Shown: piece by piece, positions 31,905-42,934 of the stretch
Layout: each line of letters starts with the position of its first letter
Position numbering within the stretch: the first letter of the stretch is position 1
Assembly (NCBI RefSeq): GCF_950295315.1
Contig: NC_080176.1
Span: 38,088,189-38,152,188, forward strand
Length of the DNA stretch: 64,000 bases
Direction: 5' to 3'
DNA from: Erinaceus europaeus
Lineage: Eukaryota > Chordata > Mammalia > Eulipotyphla > Erinaceidae
Made by a program: the position numbers and the translations under genes
Notes under the pieces: generated by a model
Databases searched by the model: none
What the model was told of the DNA's origin: nothing
The model's input: the letters and a program-made list of their open reading frames with translations, nothing else

Positions 31905-32370
31905 ATTATAAGCTGAATTGTGACTCCCTCAACTTCATATATTCAGGTCTTAATCTTCAGTATGTTAGAGTATGTCTATTATTTGGAGATAAGATCCTTA
32001 AAGACATATGTTAAATGAGGCCATTAGAATGAGATGTAGTTCAGATGAGATCAAGTATGCTCAGGACTGTATAGCTGTAGATGAGATCTAGTTCATTATG
32101 GCTTGTGTTTTTATTTAAAAAGAGGTAGAGATTAGGACATACATACACACACATAGACACACACACATCATGTGAAAACATAGGCAACAGAAGGATACCA
32201 TATACAAACCACGGAAAGAGACTTTCAAAAAAATTAACCTTGACTACCAGCATCTTGAGTTGGGTTTCCAGGTCTCCAGAATGGTGAGAAAATAAATTTT
32301 GGCAGTGAAAGTCTCTTCTTCCACCAGACTGTGGTTCTTTGCTGTTGAACCTTAGCTAACAAATACATTT
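31905..32370 (+). repeat. MLT1A-like MaLR LTR, sense
   Basis: GCTGAATTGTGACTCCCTC, ATTTGGAGATAAGATCCTT, AATGAGGCCATTAGAATGAG, GAGATTAGGACATACATACA, TCATGTGAAAACATAGG, CCAGAATGGTGAGAAAATAAA and GCTAACAAATAC appear in the order of the MLT1A0-type consensus as I remember it. It is a solo LTR of the old non-infectious MaLR group; no internal region is seen. Confidence 0.75.
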
Positions 32371-32636
32371 TATATTATTTAAAAATATACTCAGTTTTCT
32401 ACAAAAGGAGGTTGAGTCATTGATTTTAAATAGCTTTTTTTTTTTTTCTCTTTTAAAATTCCACCACAAGAAAGATAAAGACAATGCTATTTGGAAGGGA
32501 ATGGTAGCATTCAGGAGAGGAAAATGCAGCAAGAAATTAGGCAAATCTATGTCTTACAAAGTAAATTATCTGGGAGAAGATAGCATAATGGTTCGGCAAA
32601 AGATTTCCATGCCTGAGGTCCCAGGTTCAATCCCCT

Positions 32637-32746
32637 TCTTCTTCTAGTGTTTGCCCTTCTTCCGTAGCCAGTCAACAGCGTCAGGTTGAGCCTGATGTAA
32701 AGTTTCGAGACCTCCTTTGAATCTGGAGAGGTGGCAGTCGTTGACT
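32637..32746 (+). mobile_element. Unassigned CpG-containing insert with a 7-bp flanking repeat
   Basis: Interrupts the type D SINE between its B box and 3' module. ATCCCCT flanks it at 32,630-32,636 and 32,747-32,753. Its first 82 bp (32,636-32,718 region) match 51,109-51,190 reversed with one difference. I do not recognise the family. The ends show no inverted repeat and no poly(A). Confidence 0.6.
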
Positions 32747-32787
32747 ATCCCCTACACCATGATAAGTCAGAGCTGAGCAGTGCTCTG

Positions 32788-32793
<6 letters not shown>

Positions 32794-32846
<53 letters not shown>
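32794..32846. repeat. (AC)n microsatellite replacing a SINE tail
   Basis: About 52 bp of uninterrupted AC sits where the type D SINE should have its A-tail, directly against the right TSD. Confidence 0.97.
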
Positions 32847-32850
<4 letters not shown>

Positions 32851-32857
32851 TTATCTG

Positions 32858-33210
32858 TCCATAGTCTGATTTCTGTTTTTCCACCCTTGATTATCACGTC
32901 TCCTTTTTTTTTTTTCCTTACAAAGAAGATTTCCTTGACTTATTTTCTGTGCCACTCGTTTTCTATAAGTATCTGTTTGCCTGGTGGTAGTTGTTGATGT
33001 GAAATTATCTGTGAGCTGAATAATTTAGCTAAAATTGGATTATTCAGGGACAATGACATTCTAGATTAAAAAATTACTTCTGAATACATTTGAGTCATAG
33101 GAGGTGAGTGGGGTGTTTTGGAGGATTTCCCCAAATATGACTCCTCATTTATTATTGTTTGTGTACTAGTTCCTTGTGCTATGTATGAGTTCACTATTCC
33201 TGGGCCAGTT
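32858..33210. other. Unassigned unique DNA
   Basis: 350 bp, no recognised feature. Confidence 0.45.
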
Positions 33211-33268
33211 TTGTAGTCTTTTTTATTTTAATGAGAAAGAGAGAGCTAGAGAGCAGAGAGATGTGGAA

Positions 33269-33306
<38 letters not shown>

Positions 33307-33470
33307 TGCAACAGAGAGGAAGAGCCATTGCATTAGAGTACTGCTCCATTATCCATGGGACTTCTAGTATCATGGAGCACCCTAATGATTCTGGGGATTG
33401 AACTACAGGCTTTGCACATGGTAAGGTATAAGCAACACCTAGTGAGTTAGCTCTTGGCCCCCTCAGACAT
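33211..33470 (-). repeat. tRNA-derived SINE, type E-like, with a (GA)n expansion
   Basis: GAGAAAGAGAGAGCTAGAGAG, a (GA)n run at 33,272-33,302, CATGGAGCACCCTAATGATTC, reversed B box GGGATTGAACTACAGG, reversed head GTGAGTTAGCTCTTGGCCCCC. Confidence 0.75.
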
Positions 33471-33582
33471 TATTTAGTTGACATGACCAGAATTGAAGCT
33501 GTGACCATATTGATAGCCAATTGAACCAACTAATTGTTGAGTCCAGTCCCCAGCTACTAAGGCTCAGTGGGAAAAGACAACC

Positions 33583-33826
33583 GGGGGCCAGGTGGATGGT
33601 GGAGCACTAGGTAGAGCTCAAGGACCTTCACAAGGATCCCAGTTTGAGCCCCAGGCTCCCAACCTGCATGAAGGTCACTTCAAAGGCAATGAAGCAGATC
33701 TGCAGGTGTCTGTCTTTCTGTCCTCCTATATTCCCCATCTCTCTCAATTTCTCTCTGTCCTATCCTATAAAATAGAAAAAATGGCCACCAGAGTGATAAC
33801 CCTAGAGACAATTACAAAAAAGAAAG
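33583..33826 (+). repeat. tRNA-derived SINE, type B-like, diverged
   Basis: GGGGGCCAGGTGGATGGTGG head (shortened), CAGTTTGAGCCCCAGGCTCC, GATCTGCAGGTGTCTGTC, TCTGTCCTATCCTATAAAAT, and a remnant of the terminal module (GGCCACCAGAGTGATAACCC). Confidence 0.85.
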
Positions 33827-33839
33827 AGAAGATAGGTCT

Positions 33840-34570
33840 ACTGTAGTTTATAGTCTACTTGTTTCCTGTCTACCATCTCATGATTTGGAAAATCTATTAC
33901 TCTGATTGGAAAAAAAATGTTTTTTAATGACATGAAAATGCACAGTCGCTGATAAACTGTGACTGAGCTCCTCAGTTTTTGCAAGATCTAGGAAAATTAG
34001 GACGCCATTAAAGATCTTATCTTCCTTCCTTTATGCAATGAGTGTAGTGCTACATTCAAAGATCATTACTCAGTAAGACTGGCAAGCCCTTCTCCTTTGA
34101 AGATAATCTTTACAAGAATACATAAGTTCCATCACTTCTCTCTATAGCCATTTTTTTATTCCCCCCATTATAATCCTTGCGCTGCCTCCCACCATGAGAT
34201 GACATTTTACTAAGGGCAAGTTATGTTAAGTAGGACAAAGGTGTTATAGGAAGTTATAAGTAAAAATAATTCAGGTTTCCTAATGGAAGTTGGCAGGATA
34301 TTTTAGAGCAAATTGTGTAACTATAACTGCCATTTATTCTATTCAGCAGTCCTGCTGAAAATATTCTTTGCTGTTGTCATTGTCAGACCTACCTCAGAAT
34401 TCATACCCCAGTTTTAGTGTTCTAAATAACTTGTGTCTAATAAACAGTCTTTTTCTTTTTTCTAGAATTTTCTGATCAATAAGACTTCTTGATTCGGGGG
34501 ACAGTGCTCCGAGACTGTATGCGAATATAACTTCCAAAGAATGGACCCTTACCATGATCATCTCTCTTTC
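33840..34570. other. Unassigned unique DNA
   Basis: 730 bp without a recognised gene or repeat. Confidence 0.5.
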
Positions 34571-34574
34571 TTAA

Positions 34575-35640
34575 ATCTTTTGTTTACTTTTTACTAGTGA
34601 GTTACACAATTATAAGATAGTAGGGGTATCATTCCTACCACCATATTTCTCTAGTGGACACTGCTGCTGCCATAGTTCTTCCAAGAATATATATATATAT
34701 ATTTTTTTGTTTTTATTTCCCCCCATATTTACTAACTCCTACAGCCTGGCCTTCACTTCCTTCTAGTCGCACCTACACATGTTACTACTTACAGATGCCT
34801 TTCGTTTTTCTTCTATCCTCTCAGATATGAAAAACAGTGTTTACTCCATTTAGTGTTTTCCAGATTTTCTTTCCCCTCAGTGATAGTATAAAAACAGTCA
34901 GTCCTGCTCACAGAAGTTCTTTGTCTTGGTGAAATTGGGGCTCAATGCCCTCTGCCCTTCCCCTAACATTTCCATGAACATGAACCAAAATTCCCTTTGA
35001 GGTATAGATGGAAGGGAGTTTGGCTTCTGTAATTGCTTTTCTGCTAAACATGGATATTGGCCCCATGGAGCTGTACCCCCAGCCTCTATCTTTCCCTAGT
35101 AGGGTAGAGATCTGGAGAGGTGAGGTTCTGGGTCACATTGGTGATGTCATCTAAGGAGTTCAGGATGGAGTCATAGTAGCATCTGCAGCTGGGTGGCTGA
35201 AAAGCAGTAAAATAGAAAGCAGGACAAAATGTTTAATAAACAGTAACCAAGAAAGTAGGAATAGAGTGAGTAAGAATAGGGACCCTTGGGTGGGAAGAAA
35301 CTAGGATGTCTATTTTAGGTATGTTTCTAGGAACCCAGAACTTTCATAATCTTTGCTTGTACTTGATAGTTAACATGGAGGTAACTAGAAATATTTTCTG
35401 GATGATGGAGTCAGAGTAGAGAATAGAACTTGAAAGCTAGATTAGGGCAGATAGTGGCTCCCAAACTTGAAAAACTATATGTAAATACAATTAACTATAT
35501 ACTACATAACCTAACCAAGGGCCCATGTATATTCATATTTTACACAGGAGCCTGTATAACCTCCAGGCTCAGACTAAGCTCACAGTTCATGATCACAGTT
35601 GGGAACATTCTAAGTGGCACTCATTACAGGACTAGTTTTC
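34575..35640 (-). repeat. Long, old L1 3' UTR fragment
   Basis: ACTAGTGAGTTACACAATTAT at the tail side, a short (AT)n at 34,688-34,703, ATTGCTTTTCTGCTAAACATGG, TATCTTTCCCTAGTAGGG, GTCACATTGGTGATGTCATC and GGGCCCATGTATATTCATATT. Same region as the 30.9 kb copy but more diverged. A 71-residue frame at 35,430-35,645 lies inside it and is not a gene. Confidence 0.7.
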
Positions 35641-38207
35641 TTTGAATGGCAGAGTAGGATGACCTAGCCTTCTTTTGGAGAGTGGGGTAGTCTTTATTGT
35701 TGCTAGTTTATAGTGAGGATGAGGGTCCTGGAGATGTCCACAAACGGGCTAACGATGATTCCTGATGGAAGTGTCCTGCGAAAGTAGAGAGGGATCCACT
35801 AGAGGACTAGACCCATAGTACTATGATGATGTAATCATCTATAAGAAAGAAAAGGCAGGAACAGGCTGCAGAAAAAGATAGGAAGCCTTGTAACAAAATG
35901 GTAAGAGACAAGCTTAAAATATTACAAACATTTTTTCAGAGTTGTGTTATCAAAGATTGTCTTCTAAACTTTCTTCCCTATTTCTAATACTGAGAGTCAA
36001 CTTGACTTTGTAAATCTTAATTAGATGTTACCTTGATAAAAGTTAAGACCACTTAAAAAAAAGGGATCCAGATACCCTTAAGGTTCCAGACTAATGCATG
36101 CAAACTTTTTGCTTTAGAAGACAAGTCCAGAGGGTTCTAGAACATTTTGCTTTCAGTCAGGCAACTGATTATCTTTCTGTTATTGTTTTGATCACTAGGA
36201 AGCTTGAAGTCAAGTCTGGCTTCTCTTGCAACCAGAGAAGGTCTTATACTACATACTTGTATTGTAGTCTTTTATTTATTAATATGTGATCCTTATTTAC
36301 ATCTGCCTTGATCTTCTCATCTACTTTATTCTTTATAAGTCATATACGTTTGTAAGTTGCCTGAAATTATTTGTGTATTGAGGTGAGGGTAAACATAGGA
36401 AAGGAGTGAAAATAAATTATGAAATTTCCATTCCTTGGGCAGTTCTGTGCAGTTCGGCCATGGTGAAGGAAGTCCCTTTCCAAAATATTCTATGTTTTAG
36501 ACTTATTAGACACTTGTAGTGTTTTGAAACCAAAATCAGAACTTCCATTCTAAGGTAGGTAAGGTCACAATGATATTTGCAATAGGTTTGCTAAGTACAG
36601 GAGAAAGTTATGATATTTTAGATTGGATAATACATAAAGAACATAAATAATACACTGGATAACACATAAAGTGAAAAACATAACTTTGTTCAATCAAAAA
36701 AAATATTTTTCATTTGACTCCTTGCAGATAAAGTAATTGAAAATTTTATAACATTAAACTACTATTTGATTTTATTTTGCCAGCATTGAAACCTGTCTTT
36801 TGAAATAGAGGAATTGAATAATTACAAATGAATACTATCATATTTTATTTTTTTTCTTGCTAATGAGTACTGCTTCTTGAGATAGATTTGATGTGGATTT
36901 CTTAAACTCCCAGATCTGAAATCTGAATATTTTCATGAGTGTGATTCCCCTGTAAAGAACATGTAGTTCTATCATCAGCTCACTATCCTCTGGATGATGG
37001 CACCAAGAGTTTAACTCATAATAGGTCAAGAGGTGGACATGCACTAGCTGTTGGTGACTTGACATTTCAACTCTAATTACAGATTTTATGGAGGCCAGTG
37101 TTGTCATTGTCTTTTCCCAAGAGCAGAGATAGGGAGTGCCTTTCAGCACTCGCCCCCACCCTGGAGACTCACTGCATCAGCCTGCATTCCAATACACTGT
37201 CTCATGGCTTCTCCTGAGGTTTCTGGAGTTAACGAAGTAAATCAAAATCTCTGAGCAAAATAATTTCTGTCTCTGGAGGCAGAGTATGCCGTGTGGGATA
37301 ATGCCCAGATAGGAAACCATGATCACATGTCCTAGTGGAAGAAATATTTGCTCAGGGTCTGTATAAGGGCGAGTGTGAAAACTTTAATCCTGAAATGTAA
37401 AAGGTTTTGTGTGTGCCCTGTTGAAATGGCAGCTCTCCTTTCTGAGAAAGGTTTTAGGCTGCATATTGGCACTACAAAACATTTGAATAAAAGCAGTGAC
37501 AGTATTAGTCATAATCCTGTCCCTGACTCTTTAGGGACATACCTGCAAGAAGCAAATGCTAAAATACACTTAAATCTAATCACCTCTGGAGATTGAGAGG
37601 TATGTACTAATATAAGTGTCAAGTTGGGACATAATTTATCTGATTTCTGGGGTTTATCACTATTGCCAGACTCCCTCTTATTTGATCTGGTGAAGTAAAT
37701 GAAATGTGTCTCCTTGGTTCTAAAGCAGGTAAAAGCAGAAGATTAGAATCTGTGAGTTTTTCATTTGGATACAGTAATCATGCAGTCAGTCTTGATTTAA
37801 GGAGGCTGCAAGGTTCATTGCATGTGCTCATGGGAACGATAGAAAGTAGCCAAGGTTAAATGACCTCAGCCTGGCCTAGCTGTCATCTATTAGTTAGTGG
37901 TTATCTCTTGGACAACATTACTAGATGAAGGTAGAGTGGACGTAGTGAAGCAGAGGTTAATTAAAATAAAATAAAATTGTGCTTAAGTTTTAGAAGGAGA
38001 AACTCCTTTTAAGTATACCTGATCCTAGTCTTTATTTTTGGTCACATGAGAGCCGAACATCAAATTTGCTGCATTTTAGATGCTTAGATAAGGAGCTCTC
38101 ATCCCAGAACACAAGGGTCTCTAGTTAAGAAGGTCTTGTGGACTATATATCAAGAAAGTCAGAGCTTATGCCTGTCCACTGGGCAGGGAGAATGCATTCT
38201 GAAGGGC
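35641..38207. other. Repeat-poor unique block
   Basis: 2.6 kb with no recognised SINE or L1 copy, unusual for this window. No exon with plausible splice sites and frame is seen. The frames at 36,098-36,289, 36,838-37,149 (-) and 37,348-37,596 are short and lack domains. Confidence 0.5.
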
Positions 38208-38432
38208 ATCATTATCAGTTGGGCTGATTTCACTCATGAGGTATTTGGCAATGTCTGGAGGTCTTTTGAGTGACTACAGTGGGGTCGAAGCACAGATGTT
38301 ACTTGTATCTAGTGAGCAGAGGTTAGTGATGCTGCTTAACACTTGACAATAAAAAGAGCAATCGCCATAAGCAGTGGACTATCTCACCTAAAATATCAGT
38401 CATCTGTGCTGAGGTTGAAAACCCTTAGTTTA
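38208..38432 (+). repeat. MER5A-like hAT-Charlie element
   Basis: ATTTGGCAATGTCTGGAGG, ACTACAGTGGGGTCGAAGC, TATCTAGTGAGCAGAGG, TTAGTGATGCTGCTTAACAC, AAAATATCAGTCATCTGTGC and GAGGTTGAAAACCC are in consensus order for MER5A, a small non-autonomous DNA transposon shared by placental mammals (recognised from memory). Confidence 0.8.
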
Positions 38433-40219
38433 CATCCTTTATATATATATATATTTCCCCTTATATTTAACATTTATGACCTAAATGAATGAGTGCTAAG
38501 GAAAAAAAGTAGAAGAGACCTGTTTTTAGCTCTCTAAATAAACATGAATTAAAGGAATTTGGGATATTAGTATCCTAGATGCACTGCAGAGACAAAATTT
38601 CAACTGTGCATTCTTCCCACTAAGCAGCAAAGCAAAAACATTATTCTGAAATTGAAGAACATAGATATCTAATGGCACAAAATAGAGAAAAAAGAAAATG
38701 TACAGAGGTGTGAAACAGACACAGGAAATTCCAATTTGCAGCCTCCTTAATCTTATACCCCTTAAAACACATCTTTAGATGTAGTTACAAATAGCTATTT
38801 CAATTATGTCAGTATTCATAAGAGCACATTTTAACTTCCTCTCTATATAGACCCAGAAGGGAACATTTTTAGTGGAATGGGATATTGCATAAAGCAGTTG
38901 ATGCCTTGAAAATGGATCATTTCATAAAGTGGAGCTTTGAATATTTTTATTCAGCACAAGAATTGGTTGGCAGGTTCCTCCACTCTTTTCCTCTGCTGAG
39001 GGATTCACATTTCTTCTCAGGCCCTGCTTCTGTAGAAACTGCTTGCTACATACATAATCTCTGGGTAGCTTGGCAAACACTTAAATGTAAGTGCCTTCAA
39101 GTCAGAGTTATAAGGAAATTAGTTTAATTTATATGTGATTGTCTGGTATAACTGATTTCTAAAATAGAATAACATTTTTTTCCTTTTTCATTTATTTTGA
39201 TACTATGTTTTGATTTCACAAGCAATCATTTCCTGAAACAATAACTACTTCATAGTATAAGCCATATGGGCATTTACTCAAGTTTTGGGGATTTCTTGAT
39301 CAGATAGTATTGACAATAGCTATTGTTATTACATTAGGATTCTAATACCTAATGATCTACTTAGTTTTAAAGAGTAATTGGCTTGGTGTCAGCTGGAAAG
39401 TACTGTAAAAACAACATGCGGCTTTGTTTAGGGTTAACCAAGTGAAAGGTTTATTCATAAAAATTATCATGAAAGTAAGCAAGAGGAAAAGTCTTTTGAG
39501 TTCAGGTGGCTCCAGGGTGATGATCATGGAGTATCCAAGGCGTTGGACTACTATAATCCAGGCTTCATTCAGCTCATTGTGTTCTTGTGAGGAGTTTGCA
39601 GAGGAATCTTAAAACTATACAAACAAAAAAAGCAGAAAGAGTAATAAACCTGCTTCTACCCAATACCCATATGTGCAGGTTGAGTCCAGTAAACCAATTA
39701 TTTTGGCTGAATGCTAACTATGTCCAGATTCCTGCTGTGAGCCAGCATGCTGTCACAACAGAGACCTTTAAGGTGGCAAATGTTTCTCATAAACTTATGT
39801 GAGAATGGCATAACTGCATTAGCTTTTATCATAATAATGCCAAATAGGCTCCAATTCTAAGGAGAGTCAAGGTCAACTGAATGACTCAAACAGAGATGCA
39901 GCATTGCAGTGAGTAAAAGGATTGAATTTGGAATTGCATGCAATGAATTATGTATATTTCAAATGGTTTGATTTATATGGATTTTGACTATCTCTATTGA
40001 TAGGATTAAGAGTATCACATTAACGATTCGTGAGGATGAATAAGGCCCCCCAAAATGGTAACTTTGAAAAAAAAAAAAAGAGACTCATATGTCCCTAAAT
40101 TGGAGACCTCTCCTCTACCACTTTTTTTTTTTCTATTAATGAGAAATCTTGTTCAACAAGTTTTTCACACTTTAGTCTTCCTGTTTCTATAACTATTGAG
40201 GGATTGGTGAACTCCCCCC
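38433..40219. other. Repeat-poor unique block
   Basis: About 1.8 kb with no recognised mobile element. It includes a short (AT)n at 38,440-38,454 and a 14-bp palindrome with paired SOX-type half-sites at 39,313-39,326. The frame at 38,885-39,127 has no recognisable domain. Confidence 0.5.
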
Positions 40220-40345
40220 AACATTTTTTATTTGTGATTAATAGTGGGTTATAAAATTGTAAGATTACCGTGTATAGTTCCACACCAGCAAAGTTCTATG
40301 TTCCACCACCCACCTCCCCAAAATATTCACCATATTAACACTTAC
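40220..40345 (-). repeat. Old L1 3' UTR tip
   Basis: ACATTTTTTATTTGTGATTAATAG, ATAAAATTGTAAGATTACC and CTATGTTCCACCACCCACC resemble the reversed tips at 20.9 and 34.6 kb. Confidence 0.55.
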
Positions 40346-40393
40346 TGATTTTCAAATTCTTCTGTATTCTTCATGGCTAAAAAAGAATAAATC

Positions 40394-40668
40394 CGGGGGC
40401 TGTGCAGTAGTGCAGTGGGTTAAGCACACAAAGAGCGAAGCACAAGGACTGGTAAAAGAACGACTCCCCACCTTCAGGGGAGAGGCAAGCTTCAAAGGTG
40501 GTGAAGCAGGTCTGCAGGTGTCTATCCTTCTCTCTTCCTCTCTGTCCTATCCAACAATAAAAACAACAACAAGGCGAAAAAATGGGGGGAAAATGGCCTC
40601 CAGGAGCAGTAGATTCCTAATGCATGCAGGCACTGAATCCCAATGATAACCCTGGAGGGGAAAAAAAA
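40394..40668 (+). repeat. tRNA-derived SINE, type B, lacking the B box
   Basis: GGGGGCTGTGCAGTAGTGCAG head. The B-box region is deleted: GGACTGGTAAAAGAACGAC joins directly to CTCCCCACC. The CT-rich middle, GGCCTCCAGGAGCAGTAG and AACCCTGGAGG follow. Confidence 0.92.
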
Positions 40669-42028
40669 TCCTTTAGCTTGGAACAAAGCTTTGTTCACTG
40701 TTGAATCCTAGAGCCAACCAATTAGAAGATATATTATAGATGTAGGGAAATGTTGATAAAAGAGTACAAATTAATTTCTTACCGGCCTGGGATGTTGAGT
40801 ATTTTCTTTTTGAAGGTGTGAGGTAGGTAGACTATGTGAGGGAGATGGCACATGAGAAGTATATAGTGATAGGAACACTGTCTTATGTGTTATTTTAAAA
40901 GCAGCTAGAATCTATGTGATAGATGATGTGAAGCCACTGCAGAGCGTTTGGCTCAAGAATAATTCTAGTTACCTCAGTTACTAATCTATGTAACTATTTT
41001 ACAGTTTGCCTTGAAATCCTCCAGATATCCAGAGAAAGTAATTTAAATAGACTTCCACTTAGAACAGTTCAATTTCTGTGTAGTATCTTTTATATATTAT
41101 TCAAGGATTAAGTGAGGCCAAATAAAGTAAATAGATGGATATCATCTGTAACTATGGATGAAGAAGTCTTTGGTCCCAGATTATACCTTTGTCTTTTCTC
41201 TGATACTTGGATATGGACCTCAAGAGAAATTACTTGTGAAAGCTGATGTAGTTCTAAAATGTTAAAATTCCTTATGGTACCTGAAGTAGGACTATACATT
41301 ATATTTGTGTGCAAATGACTCTTTGCTAAAAGGAGAACCAATAAGTAGAGAGGTTGTATTGTGTTCTTTGTCATTCATTTCAGCAGTTCTTCAATCTTAC
41401 AGATGTTTGCTTTAATCTAGACTGTAATCCAACCCATATGCACAGAAGATGTAGTAAAATCATTAAATGAATGCACATGCACACTCTTCAATTTATTATT
41501 GGTTGTAAGGTTGACATTATCATATTTCATGTAGAGAGAAAAGTATAAAAATTGAACTATCAATTTATAAACATGTTCTTATTTAAGAGTTGACAGCTTT
41601 CTAGTAATAGCCAAGAATTATCTTATTAATATAAATGTGTTAGTCCTAATATAAGACAATTTTCTCCTTTGAATTAATTACAATTTTAGAAAGAGACTTG
41701 TTTTTCCCCTATATATTTCCTAATAATTGGAATATCAAACAGTATTACTGTTATAAATAGTAGCTTCTTATATTACACTATTTGCAAGATTGTAGAATGA
41801 TCAATTGCTACATGGATTATAAATTATTTTAATCTTATTTTATATATTATGTAAAAATGTCATTTGATGGAGTCAAAGTCTCTTTTAACTGTTTTTCTCC
41901 AAAGTTCAATCAGAAGAAAATAGTACTGTACTCTCTGGAAACTATTTTGAAATACTTCCCTTTGTTTGCTAGCATTGTAGCAATATGGTCAATATATTGT
42001 GATATATTGTGATAGCACCTTCCACACA
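40669..42028. other. Unassigned unique DNA
   Basis: 1.36 kb, AT-rich, with no recognised gene or mobile element. Confidence 0.5.
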
Positions 42029-42040
42029 ATGAAGATATTT

Positions 42041-42434
42041 TTCTTTTCTTTTCTTTTCTTTTCTTTTCTTTTCTTTTCTTTTCTTTTCTTTTCTTTTTTC
42101 TTTTTTGCCTCCAGTGTTATCGCTGGGGCTTGGTGCTATGAATCCACTGCTCCTGGAGGCAATTTTCCGCATTTTGTTACCCTTGTTGTTGTTGTTATTG
42201 TTATTGCTGCCATTGCTGTTGTTGTTGTTGGATAGGACAGAGAGAAATGGAGAGAGGAGGGGAAGACAGAGAGAGGGAGAGAAAGATAGACACCTGCATA
42301 CCTGCTTCACCACCTTTGAAGTAAGTCCCCCCCTGCAAATGGGGAGCCAAGGGCTTGAATTGGGATTCTTAGGCCGGTCCTTGCACTTAATGCCATGTGT
42401 GCTTAACCCACTGCGCTACAGTCTGCCCCCCTCC
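42041..42434 (-). repeat. tRNA-derived SINE, type B, with a (TTTTC)n tail
   Basis: The tail has become a pentanucleotide (TTTTC)n tract of about 55 bp at 42,041-42,097. The reversed terminal module (GCCTCCAGTGTTATCGC), CT-rich middle and reversed head (ACTGCGCTACAGTCTGCCCCC) follow. A perfect 12-bp TSD ATGAAGATATTT lies at 42,029-42,040 and 42,435-42,446. Confidence 0.95.
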
Positions 42435-42562
42435 ATGAAGATATTTCTTTATGCAACTGGCTTCTCAAATGTTATCAAGGATATACTTATACAGAATACT
42501 TATACTTATACAGAATACATTTTACTTTCCATAGGCATTTTGTTTAAAATGAGGTAAATCAG

Positions 42563-42861
42563 GGGCCAGGTGGTGGTGCATCAGGTTAAGTACACATAAT
42601 ACAAAGCTCAAGAACCCATTTGAGGGTCCCAGTTCAATCCCCTGGCTCCCCACCTGCAGGGGTGTCACTTCACGAGCGGTGAAGCAAGCCAAGCGGTGAA
42701 GCAAGCTTGTGGGTGTCTGTCTTTCTCTTTCCCTCTCTATCTTCCCCTCCTCTCTCAATTTCTTTCTATCCTGTCCAAAGAATTGATAATTTGGCCACAG
42801 GAGCAGTGGATTCATAGTGTAGGCACTGAACCCCAGTAATAACTCTGGAGGCAAAATAAAT
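42563..42861 (+). repeat. tRNA-derived SINE, type B, with an internal duplication
   Basis: GGGCCAGGTGGTGGTGC head, CAGTTCAATCCCC B box. GCGGTGAAGCAAGC is duplicated in tandem around 42,676-42,708. The terminal module reads GGCCACAGGAGCAGTGG to AACTCTGGAGGC. A 17-bp TSD with two mismatches lies at 42,546-42,562 and 42,862-42,878. Confidence 0.93.
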
Positions 42862-42934
42862 AAAATGAGATATATCAGCTAATCTACAGCTTATGCAAAA
42901 CCTTGTAGAGAAAGCCAAAACTGAAGGGTTTTTA

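Larger units (their letters stand above)
32573..32846 (+). repeat. Type D SINE carrying an unrelated 110-bp insert and a (CA)n tail
   Basis: GGGAGAAGATAGCATAATGG head with a perfect A box (TAGCATAATGG) and B box GGTTCAATCCC, then the insert at 32,637-32,746. It resumes at CTACACCATGATAAG and CAGAGCTGAGCAGTGCTCTG and ends in (CA)n. A perfect 11-bp TSD TAAATTATCTG lies at 32,562-32,572 and 32,847-32,857. Confidence 0.88.

Noticed and set aside
38885..39127. 80-residue open frame in the repeat-poor block
   Set aside because: No recognisable domain, AT-rich codons as expected by chance, no flanking exons.
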